From positions 2,967,266 to 3,031,265 of the forward strand of contig NW_027062665.1 in the NCBI RefSeq assembly GCF_032884065.1: a stretch of DNA of 64,000 bases, read 5' to 3'. The DNA is from Artemia franciscana. Lineage: Eukaryota; Arthropoda; Branchiopoda; Anostraca; Artemiidae. Under the pieces are notes generated by a model. It ran no database searches. It had not been told where the DNA came from and worked only from the letters and a program-made list of their open reading frames with translations. This document shows positions 10,735 to 23,479 of this stretch, piece after piece (the first letter of the stretch is position 1; every line of letters begins with the position of its first letter). The translations under genes were made by a program, and so were the position numbers.

Positions 10735-13700
10735 ATTTTTTTCCCCAGAGGCACTTCATATGGAAGGGGCTGTCATATAAACTTCAAAGGGGGCTCCTTC
10801 AATTAGAAATTGAGAGTTCTAGTGCCCTTTTTTAAGTGTGAAAAGTGACCACAGGGCAACTAGCATCCCCCCCCTCCTGCGCCCTTTTCCCAAATACATC
10901 TGATGAAAATTTGAGGTAGCCATTTTGTTAAAAATATTTCAAGATCTTATAAAAAAAGCTCCAGGGTCAACATAACCCCCCAGGGCCTGGGGGCAAGTGT
11001 TATAAGTTATGCCCTTGGGGTAAATATAGTTCCTATTGAATGGATGCTCATATAAACTTCAGGGAAGGCTCATTTGATCAGAAATCAAAAGTTCTAGTTC
11101 ACCTTTTCAGAGTCAAAAGTGATCAAAGTGAAACTGGCCCCTCCCCTCTCTTAACCTTTTTTCCCCAAGTACATTCAATAAAAATTTAGATAGCCAGTTT
11201 TTAAAATGGTTCAAAGATAATATAACAAAACTTCAGTTTCGACACAACCCCCCAGGGCCCAGGGGCAAGCGTTGTAAGTTATTCCCTGGGGGCAAATATG
11301 GTTCTTATGGAAGGGATGCTTGTATAAACTTCACAGAGGGCTGATTGTATTGGAAATTGTAAGTTCTAGTTTATTTTTAATTATAGTTCAAAGGTCAGGT
11401 AACAAAACTTCAGTATCAACACCACAAACCTTCAAAGCCCAGGGGCAAGTGTTGTAAGTTATACCCTGGGATCATGTAAGGTTCTTATAGAAGGGATACT
11501 TGTATAAATTTCAGAGAGGGCTCATTTGATTTAGAACTAAAATAACTAGTTCACTTTTTAAGAGTCAAAATTGATCTGAGGGCATCTAGCCCCTCCCCAC
11601 TACGTTTTTTTCTCAAATGTATCATATAAAAATTTTGAGATAGACATTTTGTTAAAAATGGTTCTAATGTCAAATAAGAAAAACACCAAAGTCGTCAAAG
11701 CTCCCCAGGACCTGAAGGCAGGTGATGTAATTTATACCCTGGGGGTATATAGGGTTCTTATAGAAAGGATGTTCGTCTGAACTTCGAAGAGGGCTGATTT
11801 GATTGGAAATTGAAAGTTTTAGTTCACTTTAAAGAGTCAAAAGTGATCAGAGGGCAGCTAGTCTGCCCCCACGCCCTTTTTTCCCCAAATGTATCAGAAT
11901 TTTTTTTATATAGCCATTTTGTTAAAAATTGTTAGATTAAATAGCGAAATTTCCAGTGATGATACAACCCCCCCTGGGCCCAGTGGCTGGCGTTTTAAGT
12001 TATGTCCTGGGGGTATATATGGTTTTGTGGAAGGAATGCTTGTATAAACTTCAGAGAGGGCTTATTTGTTTGTAAAGTGAATGTTTTAGTTCACTTTTTA
12101 AGGGTGAAAAGAATGGATGGCAACTAGTCCTCTCTCCCTCTATGCCTTTTTTCCCAAATGCATCAGATAAAAATTTTGAGATAGCTATTTCACTTAAAAT
12201 AGTTAAAAGGTTAGATAACAAAAACTATGGTGTCAACACAACATCCCAGGGCCCAAGGCTGGGCGTTGTTAGTTATGCACTAGGGGCATACATGGTTCTC
12301 ATGGAAGGAATGGTCATATAAACTTCTGAGAGGGTTCATTTGTTAGGAGAGTGAAGGTTCTAGTTCACTTTTTAAGAGTCAAAAGAGGTCAGAGGGTAAC
12401 TAGCCCCCCTCGTCCTTTCCCCTAAATGCATCAGGTCAACATTTTGATATGGCTATTTTGTTAAAAATAGATAAAAAGTCAGATAACATAAACTGTGGTA
12501 ACAACACAACCCCCAAGGGCACAGGGGTAGTTATTGTAAGCTATGCCCTGGGGTATATATGGTTCTTTTGGAAGGATTGCTTGCATTAACTTCAGTGAAG
12601 GCTAATCTGATTGGAAATTGAAAGTTATATTTTATCTTTTAAGAATCAAAAGGGATTCAAGGGCTACTAGCCTCCACACGCCCTACCCCCCAAACCCTCC
12701 CGATAAAAATTTGGGTATCCATTTTTTAGAATTAGTTCTAACATCAGTATTTGTGTATTATTCAGAACACACTCAATAAGTGAAGTTAGGTTTTTTCATG
12801 AAACAAACTACAATGCAGGTACATTTTAATTAAATATTTTATATATAGAGGTGGTTAGGTTAGGCTAAGTCGGGTATTTGATATAATGCACCCCCCCCCT
12901 AATGTGCAAATATGTAGCCCAAGCTTTTGCCAAAGCTAATGAAATAAAACAAAATATAATGAAAATATAATACTTTATTAGGAAGATTTAAAATTACCTT
13001 ATACATGGCATTCAACTGTCAGCAAACCACATATTTACACTCAAATTGACTTTTTTTAAACATGGCCTATTGTTACACTTCCACAAATGTTCCTTCTTGT
13101 ATGAGTATAAAGTCGTGTCCGTTGACGCACTGTTTTGTTGTTGGCAACAACCCCTTATCCTGGAAAAATATAATTGCCTCTTTTCCAGTCTCTGGCAAAT
13201 CCCAAATCTTCATTTCAAAATCCATGTTCAAACACTATCTTCTATCACTATGCGTAGCAAACTAAATTGAGTTTCGTCTTGGTGACTATGAAACCGGATT
13301 TTTTTCGGCAAAATTCTCGAGTGTGTTTTGAATAATGAACAAGTACCAAATATTTAATTAAAATGTACCTGCAGCGTAGTTTGTTTCACAAAAGAACCTA
13401 ACTTCACTTATTGAGTGTGTTCTAAATAATACACAAGTACCCAAACATCTGATAACAAAAACTTTGGTGTCAACACTACCCCCACAGGGGCAGGGGGCAG
13501 GCGTTGCAAGTTATGCCATGGGGGCAGATAAAGTTCTAATGGAAGGGATGATCATATAAACTTCAGAGAGGATTCGTTTTATTGGAAATTCAAAGTTCTA
13601 GTTTACCTTTTAAGAGTTAAAAGAGATGGGAAGACAACTAGTCCCCTCTCCACTACCTTTTTTCCGCAAAATCATACGATAATAAGTTTCGCTAGAAAAC

Positions 13701-15764
13701 AAAATAGATAGCTATTTTGTTAAAAATAGTTCAAAGGTCAGATAAGAAAAAAAAACTCCTGAGTCACACAACCCACAAGGGCCCAGACGTTGTTATGTTC
13801 TGGGGGCATATATGGCTCTTATGGAAGGGATGCTCATATAAACCTCAGAGAAGCCTCATTTGATTGGAAATTGAAAGTTATAATTCACTTTTTAAGAGTC
13901 AAAAGAGATTGGAGGGCAACTAGCCTCCCTCCATGCCTTATTTTGCTCAAACCCATCCGATAAGAACTTTGAGATAGCCAGTTTTTATAAAAATTTCAAA
14001 GATCATATAACCGAAACTCCGGGGTCGACAGAACCCCCAGGGCTTGGAGGCAGGCGTTGTAGGTAATGCCCTTGGGACATATATGGTTGTTGTGGAAGGG
14101 ATGTTCGTATAAACTTCAGAAAGGTTCACTTTATTGGAAATCGAAAGCTCTAGTTCAGTTTTTAAGAGTCAATGGAGATCGGAGGGATCTCCATGGGAGA
14201 TCTCTATGCCCTTTTTCCCCCAAATGCATTTGATAAAAAATTTGTTAAAAATTGTTCAAAGGTCAAATAAAGAAAAACTCCAGTGTCGACACAAGCCCCC
14301 AGGGCCCGGCGGAGGTGTTGTTAAGCGATGGGGATGTATATGGTTTTTATGGAAGCGTTGCTTCAAAAAAATTCAGAGAGGGCTCATTTGAATGGAAATT
14401 GAAAATTTTAGTTCACTTTTTAATAGCCAAAAGAGATCAAAAGGCAACTGGTAGTCCCACGTCCTTGTCCCTCAAAGCCATCAGATACAAATTTTGAGAT
14501 AGCCATTTTTTTTAAATAGTTCAAAGGTCATATAACAAAAATCCCTTTGTCAACACAATCCCCCAGTGCCAGGGGGGAAGGCATTGTAAGTTATGTCCAT
14601 GGGGCATATATGGTTCTTATGAAAAGGATGCTCATATAAGCTTCAGAGAGGACTCATTTGATTGGAAACTGAAAGTTCTAGTTCACTTTAAGAGTCAAAA
14701 GAGATCAGATGGCAAATAACCCCTCCACGCCTTTTTCCCCCAAAACCCATCCGATAAACATTTTGAGATAGCCATTTTGTAAAAAATTGTTCAAATAAGA
14801 AAAACTCGGATATCTACGCAACCCCCCAGGGCCGGGGGCAGGCGTTGTAAGTAATGCTCTGGGGGTGTATATGGTTCTTATGGTAGGGACGTTCGTAGTA
14901 ACTTGGGAGAGGACTCATTTGATTGGAAATTGAAACTCCTTGTTCAATTTAAAGAGTCGAAAGAGATCCGAGGGTAAGAAGCCCCCTAGTCCTTCCCCCC
15001 AAACCCATCCGATACAAATATTGAGATAGACATTTCTTAAAAATAGTTCAAACATCAAATAACGAACACTCCTGGGTCGAACAAAAACCCCCAGAGGCCA
15101 GGGGCAAGTGTTTTAAGTTATGCTCCGGAAGGCTATAGGGTTTTTATTTAAGAAGGTGGTCCTATAAAATTCGAAGGTGGCTAATTAGATTGGAAGTTGA
15201 TAGTTCTAGTTCGCTTTTTAAGAGTCAAAAGAGATCCGAGTGCAAATAGCCTCACAGCCTCCCCTTAGCCCATTTTCCCCAGATCCATCCGATTCAAATT
15301 TTGAGATAGCCATTTTGTTAAAATAGTTCAAAATATCAGATAACAAAAACTCCTGGGTCGACACAACCCCCTAGAGCCCGGGAGAAAGTGTTTTAAGTTA
15401 TGCCCGAGAGGCATATAAGGTTCTTATGTAAGGGATAATTATATAAACTTTGAAGGTGGCTCGCTTGATTGGAAATGGAAAGTTCTAGTTACTTTTTATG
15501 AGTCAAAAGTTAACAGAGAGCATCTACCTCTCTGACACAAGCACCTCTCTTCCCCAAATGTATCAAATGAAAATTTTGAGATAGCAATTTCGTTTGAAAT
15601 AGCCGAACAATAAGATAATAAAAACTTCGTTGTCAACATACCCCCCCCCGTCCAGAGCTGGGGAAGGGCTGTAACTTATGCCGTGGGGGCATATAAGGTT
15701 TCAATGGAAGAGGTGGTCAAATAAACTTTCGAGGTGACTCAAATGATTGAAAATTGAAACTTCT
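10735..15764 (+). repeat. Degenerate ~275-bp satellite array, copy A
   Basis: Head-to-tail units recur every 265-300 bp. Each carries, in order, 'gttctagttcac', 'ttttaagagtcaaaag', a pyrimidine stretch ending 'tttttcccc', 'ttttgagatagccatttt', 'gttcaaaggtcagataac', an ACCCCCCAGGGCC core, 'ggcgttgtaagttatgcc', CTGGGGGCATATATGGTTC and 'atgctcatataaacttcag'. The CCCCAGGG and CCCTGGGG blocks of each unit can pair as a stem around the 'gttgtaagtta' loop (clear at 11248-11292). About 16 units, interrupted by a transposon at 12748-13442, and cut by the assembly gap. Confidence 0.85.
12748..13442 (-). mobile_element. Merlin-like miniature transposon, copy A
   Basis: Long terminal inverted repeats (outer TTGTGTATTATTCAGAACAC against GTGTTCTAAATAATACACAA, continuing through 'cttattgagtgtg' and 'aatgtacctgca') bracket a 250-bp interior. 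The interior once encoded a zinc-ribbon peptide on the minus strand. Here that frame is broken by a short deletion near 13116 relative to the copy at 22779. Flanking sequences resemble an 8-9 bp duplication (AACATCAG left, AACATCTG right), although the satellite background makes this uncertain. The insertion lies inside one satellite unit. Confidence 0.7.
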
Positions 15765-15864
15765 NNNNNNNNNNNNNNNNNNNNNNNNNNNNNNNNNNNN
15801 NNNNNNNNNNNNNNNNNNNNNNNNNNNNNNNNNNNNNNNNNNNNNNNNNNNNNNNNNNNNNNNN
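15765..15864. other. Assembly gap of exactly 100 N
   Basis: One hundred undetermined bases, the conventional size for an unknown-length scaffold gap. Sequence on its right (from 15865) restarts at the equivalent of 5841. Sequence on its left stops at the equivalent of 25803. Confidence 0.99.
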
Positions 15865-18581
15865 AGAGGGATCGGGATGAAACTTGGTGGAAAAAATAAT
15901 CACGAGTCCTAGATACATGATTGACATAACCGGAACGGATCCGCTCTCTTTGGGGTAGTTGGGGGAGGGGTTAATTCTGAAAAATAAGAAAAAAGACATA
16001 TTTTTAACTTACAAAGGAGTGATCGGATCTTCATGAAACTTCATATTTAGAAGGACCTCGTAACTCAGATCTCTTATTTTAAATCTCAACCAGATCAAGT
16101 GTATTGGGGGGGCAGTTGGGGGGGGGGCGGAAATCTTAGAAAATACTTAAAGCGGTGAGATCAGGATGAAACTGGATGGGAAGAATAAAAACCTGTCAAA
16201 GATACGTGATTCACATAACCGGACCGGATCTGCTCTCTTTGGTGGAATCGGACGGGGGGGTAGTTTTGAAAATTGAAGTATTTGTAACTTACGAAAGGGT
16301 GACCAGATCTTAATGAAATTTGATATTTAGAAGGATTTTGTGCTTTGAAGTTCTTATTTTAAATTCCGACCAGATCCTATGACGTTGGGGGGAATTGGAG
16401 GGGGAAACTGGAATTTTTGGAAAACGTGAAAATTGGGGTATTTTTATCTTACGAAATTATGATCGGATCTTAATTAAATTTGATTTTTAGAAAGAATTCA
16501 TGTCTCAGAGCTCTTATTTCAAATCCCGACCAGATTGTTTGACATTGGGGGGAGTTGGAGGGGGAAATATTGGAAAAACACTTGGAGTGTAGGAATCGGG
16601 ATGAAGCTTGGTGGATAGAATAAATAAATGTCCTTGATATGTGATTGACATAATCGTACTGGATTCACTCTCTTTGGGTGAGTTGGGGGGAGGGGTTTAG
16701 TGATTTGGGGAGTTTGGTGCTTCTGGACGTGCTAAGACGATGAAAATTGATTGGCGTGTCAGGGAGCTACACAATTTGACTTGATAAAGTCGTTTTCCCA
16801 GATTCGACCATCTGGAGGCTAAAGGGAGAGAAACAATTAGAAAAAATTAGGTATTTATAACTTACGAGTGGGTAATCGGATCTTAATGAATTTCTATATT
16901 TAGACGGACATCGTGACTCGGAGCTCTTATTTTAAATCCTGACCGGCATTAAGCCTCTTATTTTCCTTTTTAAATCAATCTATTGATTCATAGAATTTTG
17001 TTAGAGCTCATACCATATGATCTCTTGGCTCTTAGCTCTTCTGGCCTCGTCACAAGTGCCATATGAGCTCTTAGCTCCTGTTTTAAAAATGTGGGGAAAA
17101 GAACAAAAAGTGTAGCACAATTCGATCCAGAAAAAGCACACATTTGGGCTCTAAAAAGTCATAATACTCTCCTCATCTGGCAACGCCAGCCCTAATTTTC
17201 AAAATTAGGTGAAGCACACCTCAATTACTTGCACTTCCCACAAACCAAACAGAAGAGAGGATGAAAAAGAAGGATTGCTAGAGCCATCTTGAAGTCAAAG
17301 GGGTGAAAGGACTGTATGCAGTCTGTATAACCTCATACAAATCCTGGGATTGGCAAATAAAATTTAAGCAAAAAGCTAACTTTCAAAAGAAAGTAAATGG
17401 CAATTTTTCGTTTTCCTTGTATCTTATTAAATCTGCAGAATTATTGGCATGTTGTTAATTGCTGAAATTACCCTAATTGAACAAGAAAACTTTTCTATAT
17501 TCATAGTAGCCTAGGCCTAGCCTACATTCAAGTGATTGAGATTAACCTGAGTTAATGAAACTATGCTGTAGAGCAGCATAGTTTCCATACTAGGCCTATA
17601 GCACATAGAAATGCTAATTTGGTAAAATTCTAGTCCATTGACTTCTTGCTGTCTTGGAAAGTTAATGGGCTAGAGAATTGAAACTTTCAGGGATGTGTCT
17701 ACAGGCTAAAGTATATCCTGGGAAGTTATTTTGAGATCCCTAACTATACCCTTCCACCCTCTATATAATGCAGTTTTTTGTGCATTATAGCTTATATTTT
17801 GGTCAAATTTGATCCTATATTACTATTGAAAGTGTAAATCCTTGCTTACCTTAGAAAAATTCAACTTTTCACTGTTTTTTAAGCTACCATATTCTATAAT
17901 TAGTTCACTGGCATTTGAAAACAATTATTACCTTTTATGATATAGTTCAAAATGGAATGTAGGCATTTAAATGCACCCCTGTTTGAAATGTCTTATCTTT
18001 AAATGGCTTTTCACAGGGGTAATACAGATAAGACTTTGAAATTTAAGGGGCTTCTCACTCAAAATTATGATTTGTTGCTACAATTGGGTAAGGTTTATGT
18101 TATATGTGTGTCAATGACATTTATTTTGTAAATCATAACAGCATAGAGAAAGTCAATTTCTTCAAGAAGGCCCAATAATGATTCTTAGAAACCTGAAGAG
18201 AGGCAAAACCGAAATTTAGTGGGAAAAATAAGCACAAATCCTAAATACATGATTGACATAACCGTAAGGGATACACTCTCTTTGCGGGAGCTTGGGGGGA
18301 GGGTTAATTTGAAAAAAAATAGAAAGATGTATTTGTAACTTACAAATGGGTGATTAGATCTTAATGAAGTTTCATATTTAGAAGGATCTTGTGCTTCAGA
18401 GCTATTATTTTAAATCCCAACCAGATCCAGTGACATTGAGGGGAATTGGATGGGGAAACCAGAAATCTTGGAAGACGTGAAAATTGAGGTATCTTTATCT
18501 TGCAAATGGGTGGTCAGATCTTAATGAAACTTGATATATAGAAAGATCTTATGTTGGAGATGCTTAATATAGATGCTTATA

Positions 18582-18750
18582 CAGAAATTACTCTGTATAT
18601 GAAAGGGGTTGTTCCTCCTCAACACCCCGCTTTTTATGCTAAAGTTTGACACTTTCTGTTAACTTTACTTTTTAAAACAGTAAAAAACTTTAGCTTAAAA
18701 AGCCGGGTGTTGAGGAGGAAAATGCCCTTTCATATATGGAGTAATTTCTG
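18582..18750. repeat. Foldback element, second assembly copy
   Basis: Same inverted arms as 8558-8726 at the constant 10024 offset. Probably the same locus. Confidence 0.75.
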
Positions 18751-19639
18751 TTCATTTTAAGTTTTAATGTTGCTCCTTACTTTCAGTTAAAAACACTTGT
18801 TTTTTTTTATTTAATTTATACCATAGTTTTATAAATATATATTTAAATTATCAAAATAAACCAGAAAAAGCCCTTAATAAACATTAGTTACAACACAACT
18901 ATCTAGAAAAGAAGTTTTACAAAGGAAAGTAAAGAACCATATTAAACTTAAGACAAGCTTCAACACATTCCTATAATATTTAAAGCTCAATATTTTGTGG
19001 GAAACCAGGAAAGGAAGATATATAGTTAATGAAAAAAATCAAATAGTTGAGAAAATGAGAATTTTGTCAGCCAGTAGCAAAATATGAAGATGAAAATCAA
19101 GCAAATATTTTGACAAGGACCTCTGAATAATGGAAGTGTTTTCAAACAAAATGAAGTGGTGAGGGTTACTGTACACGTGTTGGGCCAAGGCAGAATCAAA
19201 ATTCTTGGGCCTTTGCTGCAAACTATGACTTTGTTCATTGAACATTTGTGTTTCAACAATCCCTTTTCCCAAGTGTTGGCGTTTTACCAATATAGAAGAT
19301 TTAGAAATGTTACACAGTCCTTAAAATTTGAAAACTGGTATTTTTCACATTTCTAAATCTCTTTCATAGGGAAATCCAGGAAATTTCCAAGGGGGAAGTG
19401 GTATTAAAGATTTTTTTGAGGAATTTTTATAAAACAAAAACTATGAAACGCATGAAAGACTTGTTTATATTCGTTTTGTTATGTTTTTACAAGTCAGAGA
19501 AAGGTTTCAGACCATACATACCCTTTAGCCCTCCTGGATACGGCTTGTTTTTTCCTAGCCTATTTGAATTTAATGGGAAAAGATTGTATTAATTTTCTCA
19601 CAACCTCCCACATATTTACATTCTCATTAAAACAAACAG

Positions 19640-19784
19640 TCTTCTCAATATTTGAAGTCCACATTAATTACTCTTTTAAATACTGGATGACATGTGGAAA
19701 AGTAATTACGAGTGACATAGCAATTCCCCCAGAAGCCAGAACAGCTTTCCGGGATCTGAAAGGAGCTTTTGATGAAGTTATAAG
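19640..19784 (+). CDS. Possible exon, second assembly copy
   Basis: Same frame and donor as 9616-9760, with alanine replacing threonine in ITIPPEAR (IAIPPEAR here). See that entry; probably an allele. Confidence 0.28.
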
Positions 19785-22778
19785 GTATTTTAGCATTCTT
19801 ATTTTTAATATATTTATGAGAAATTTTTGAAAAATTTAACGTTACTTCTTTGTTTTCACTTGAATAATCCGTTTTTATGGCACTTGATATTAACCAAGTG
19901 ACATACAGCGATTGCAAATTCTGTTGTTCTGTCGATTGCACTCAATAATGATTCTTAAAAACCTGAAGAGAGGCGAAACAGAAATCTGAGACCAGTGGTG
20001 TCAATTATGGGAGGGACAAGGGAACCGCCCCATACTCCCCCTCTAGATTTTTTTTTATATTTTCATTGAAAATGCCTTTATTTGTGTTTTCTTTGAAAAA
20101 GAACAACAAATCCCCCCCCCCCCGCTATATTTTCAAAACCCATTTTACACCTCCTAAATTGTGTTATGTGACACTGTCTTAGATGGGATCTTTCAACTCA
20201 ACAAACACAAAGAAGACTTATGAACAACTTACGTGTATGCAGTCTTTAACAATATTTCTGTCATTATAAATTTTCCAATTTAAAGTAGATTTTTTAATTC
20301 TGTGGTGTTTCCTTGAAGGTACCAAGTTGAATATGAACAGTTCACTAAAAATAAATATTTTAGGGAATCTATTCAACAATGCTGATGAATGGTAATGTTT
20401 TTCACTGTGCCCTAAAGGATTATATTACTGTTTAAAAAATCTTAAAGTAGCTTTTATCATTTTATAGAATTTGCTTCTAGAGAGTTGGATTGCAATACTG
20501 ATACAACCTCTTCAATAGGAAATACTATTAAATTCTGAAAACTTCTTTAAACACTTTGGATAAAAGAGTAATTGAAGGCAAATTTATTCCTTTTCAGAAG
20601 TAGGTCCCAGGAGTGTTGTTCTCATTTATTAAAAGTGCACTGTCAATTAATTTTTCAGAATGATTTTAGACGAATATTGGTACATTTTAGTAGATCAGGG
20701 GCATTGCTATAGCATTGCATCAGTAAAGACCATATGGCTTTTTTTTATTATTACCGTAATTTTTTTCCCCAGAGGCACTTCATATGGAAGGGGCTGTCAT
20801 ATAAACTTCAAAGGGGGCTCCTTCAATTAGAAATTGAGAGTTCTAGTGCCCTTTTTTAAGTGTGAAAAGTGACCACAGGGCAACTAGCATCCCCCCCCTC
20901 CTGCGCCCTTTTCCCAAATACATCTGATGAAAATTTGAGGTAGCCATTTTGTTAAAAATATTTCAAGATCTTATAAAAAAAGCTCCAGGGTCAACATAAC
21001 CCCCCAGGGCCTGGGGGCAAGTGTTATAAGTTATGCCCTTGGGGTAAATATAGTTCCTATTGAATGGATGCTCATATAAACTTCAGGGAAGGCTCATTTG
21101 ATCAGAAATCAAAAGTTCTAGTTCACCTTTTCAGAGTCAAAAGTGATCAAAGTGAAACTGGCCCCTCCCCTCTCTTAACCTTTTTTCCCCAAGTACATTC
21201 AATAAAAATTTAGATAGCCAGTTTTTAAAATGGTTCAAAGATAATATAACAAAACTTCAGTTTCGACACAACCCCCCAGGGCCCAGGGGCAAGCGTTGTA
21301 AGTTATTCCCTGGGGGCAAATATGGTTCTTATGGAAGGGATGCTTGTATAAACTTCACAGAGGGATGATTGTATTGGAAATTGTAAGTTCTAGTTTATTT
21401 TTAATTATAGTTCAAAGGTTAGGTAACAAAACTTCAGTATCAACACCACAATCCTTCAAAGCCCAGGGGCAAGTGTTGTAAGTTATACCCTGGGATCATG
21501 TAAGGTTCTTATAGAAGGGATACTTGTATAAATTTCAGAGAGGGCTCATTTGATTTAGAACTAAAATAACTAGTTCACTTTTTAAGAGTCAAAATTGATC
21601 TGAGGGCATCTAGCCCCTCCCCACTACGTTTTTTTCTCAAATGTATCATATAAAAATTTTGAGATAGACATTTTGTTAAAAATGGTTCTAATGTCAAATA
21701 AGAAAAACACCAAAGTCGTCAAAGCTCCCCAGGACCTGAAGGCAGGTGATGTAATTTATACCCTGGGGGTATATAGGGTTCTTATAGAAAGGATGTTCGT
21801 CTGAACTTCGAAGAGGGCTGATTTGATTGGAAATTGAAAGTTTTAGTTCACTTTAAAGAGTCAAAAGTGATCAGAGGGCAGCTAGTCTGCCCCACACGCC
21901 CTTTTTTCCCCAAATGTATCAGAATTTTTTTTATATAGCCATTTTGTTAAAAATTGTTAGATTAAATAGCGAAATTTCCAGTGATGATACAACCCCCCCT
22001 GGGCCCAGTGGCTGGCGTTTTAAGTTATGTCCTGGGGGTATATATGGTTTTGTGGAAGGGATGCTTGTATAAACTTCAGAGAGGGCTTATTTGTTTGTAA
22101 AGTGAAAGTTGTAGTTCACTTTTTAAGGGTGAAAAGAATGGATGGCAACTAGCCCTCTCTCCCTCTATGCCTTTTTTCCCAAATACATCAGATACAAATT
22201 TTGAGATAGCTATTTCACTTAAAATAGTTAAAAGGTTAGATAGCAAAAACTATGGTGTCAACACAACATCCCAGGGCCCAAGGATGGGCGTTGTTAGTTA
22301 TGCACTAGGGGCATACATGGTTCTCATGGAAGGAATGGTCATATAAACTTCTGAGAGGGTTCATTTTCATTTGTTAGGAGAGTGAAGGTTCTAGTTCACT
22401 TTTTAAGAGTCAAAAGAGGTCAGAGGGTAACTAGCCCCCCTCGTCCTTTCCCCTAAATGCATCAGGTCAACATTTTGATATGGCTATTTTGTTAAAAATA
22501 GATAAAAAGTCAGATAACATAAACTGTGGTAACAACACAACCCCCAAGGGCACAGGGGTAGTTATTGTAAGCTATGCCCTGGGGTATATATGGTTCTTTT
22601 GGAAGGATTGCTTGCATTAACTTCAGTGAAGGCTAATCTGATTGGAAATTGAAAGTTATATTTTATCTTTTAAGAATCAAAAGGGATTCAAGGGCTACTA
22701 GCCTCCACACGCCCTACCCCCCTAACCCTCCCGATAAAAATTAGGGTAGCCATTTGTTAGAACTAGTTCTAACATCAG

Positions 22779-23479
22779 GATTTGTGTATTATTCAGAACA
22801 CACTCAATAAGTGAAGTTAGGTTTTTTCATGAAACAAACTACAATGCAGGTACATTTTAATTCCATATTTTATATATAGAGGTGGTTAGGTTAGGCTAAG
22901 TCGGGTATTTGATATAATGCACCCCCCCCCCTAATTTGCAAATATATAGCCCAAGCTTTTGACAAAGCTAATGATATAAAACAAAATATAATGAAAATAT
23001 AATACTTTATTAGGAAGATTTAAAATTACCTTATACATGGCATTCAACTGTCAGCAAACCACATATTTACACTCAAATTGACTTTTTTTAAACATGGCCT
23101 ATTGTTACACTTCCAAAAATGTTCCTTCTTGTATGAGTATAAAGTCATGTTGTGTCCGTTGACGCACTGTTTTGTTGTGGGCAACAACCCCTTATCCTGG
23201 AAAAATATAATTGCCTCTTTTCCAGTCTCTGGCAAATCCCAAATCTTCATTTCAAAATCCATGTTCAAACACTATCTTCTATCACTATGCGTAGCAAACT
23301 AAATAGAGTTTCGTCTTGGTGACTATGAAACCGGATTTTTTTCAGCAAAATTCTCGAGTGTGTTTTGAATAATGAACAAGTACCAAATATTTAATTAAAA
23401 TGTACCTGCAGCGTAGTTTGTTTCACAAAAGAACCTAACTTCACTTATTGAGTGTGTTCTAAATAATACACAAGTACCC
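22779..23479 (-). mobile_element. Merlin-like miniature transposon, copy with open frame
   Basis: Same element as 12748-13442, with long inverted termini and the C-run plus GCAAATATATAGCCCA motif at 22921-22954. Its minus-strand frame (23044-23268) is intact, unlike those in copies A and B. Confidence 0.72.
23044..23268 (-). CDS. N-terminal zinc-ribbon fragment of a Merlin/IS1595-type transposase
   Basis: 74 residues. A helical stretch (EAIIFFQDKGLLPTT) is followed by CVNGHNM, a spacer, FWKCNNRPC, LKKVNLSVN and MWFADS. Merlin and ISXO2-like transposases start in the same way: a short helix, a Cys-x-x-Cys-like knuckle, W-[KR]-C-x(3-4)-C and a WF-x-x-S motif. The DDE catalytic domain is missing, and the frame stops right after WFADS. 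A GTAATT donor-like site lies just downstream on the minus strand, so the fragment may be a former first exon. It cannot transpose anything alone. It may retain terminal-repeat binding, or simply be a relic. Confidence 0.6.
   Translation of the reverse strand: MNMDFEMKIWDLPETGKEAIIFFQDKGLLPTTKQCVNGHNMTLYSYKKEHFWKCNNRPCLKKVNLSVNMWFADS

Larger units (their letters stand above)
2442..15764 (+). repeat. Segmental duplication, copy A
   Basis: This segment is matched in the same order and orientation by 50779-64000. Collinear blocks are 2442-4860 with 50779-53110, 7061-7585 with 53111-53332 plus 56031-56475, and 10311-15764 with 58396-63784. The match starts abruptly at a shared TATGAATATG, and the upstream sequences are unrelated. 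Divergence (many substitutions and small indels) is much greater than between 5841-15764 and its near-identical second copy, so this duplication is older. Most block differences are transposable-element insertions private to one copy. Confidence 0.85.

Noticed and set aside
10735-15764. CRISPR array or coding tandem repeat
   Set aside because: Units are ~275 bp and diverged along their length, with no constant short repeat and variable spacers, in a eukaryotic context. No frame stays open across units.
15739-15999. Open frame spanning the gap
   Set aside because: It reads through undetermined bases and belongs to the tandem-repeat element on the minus strand.
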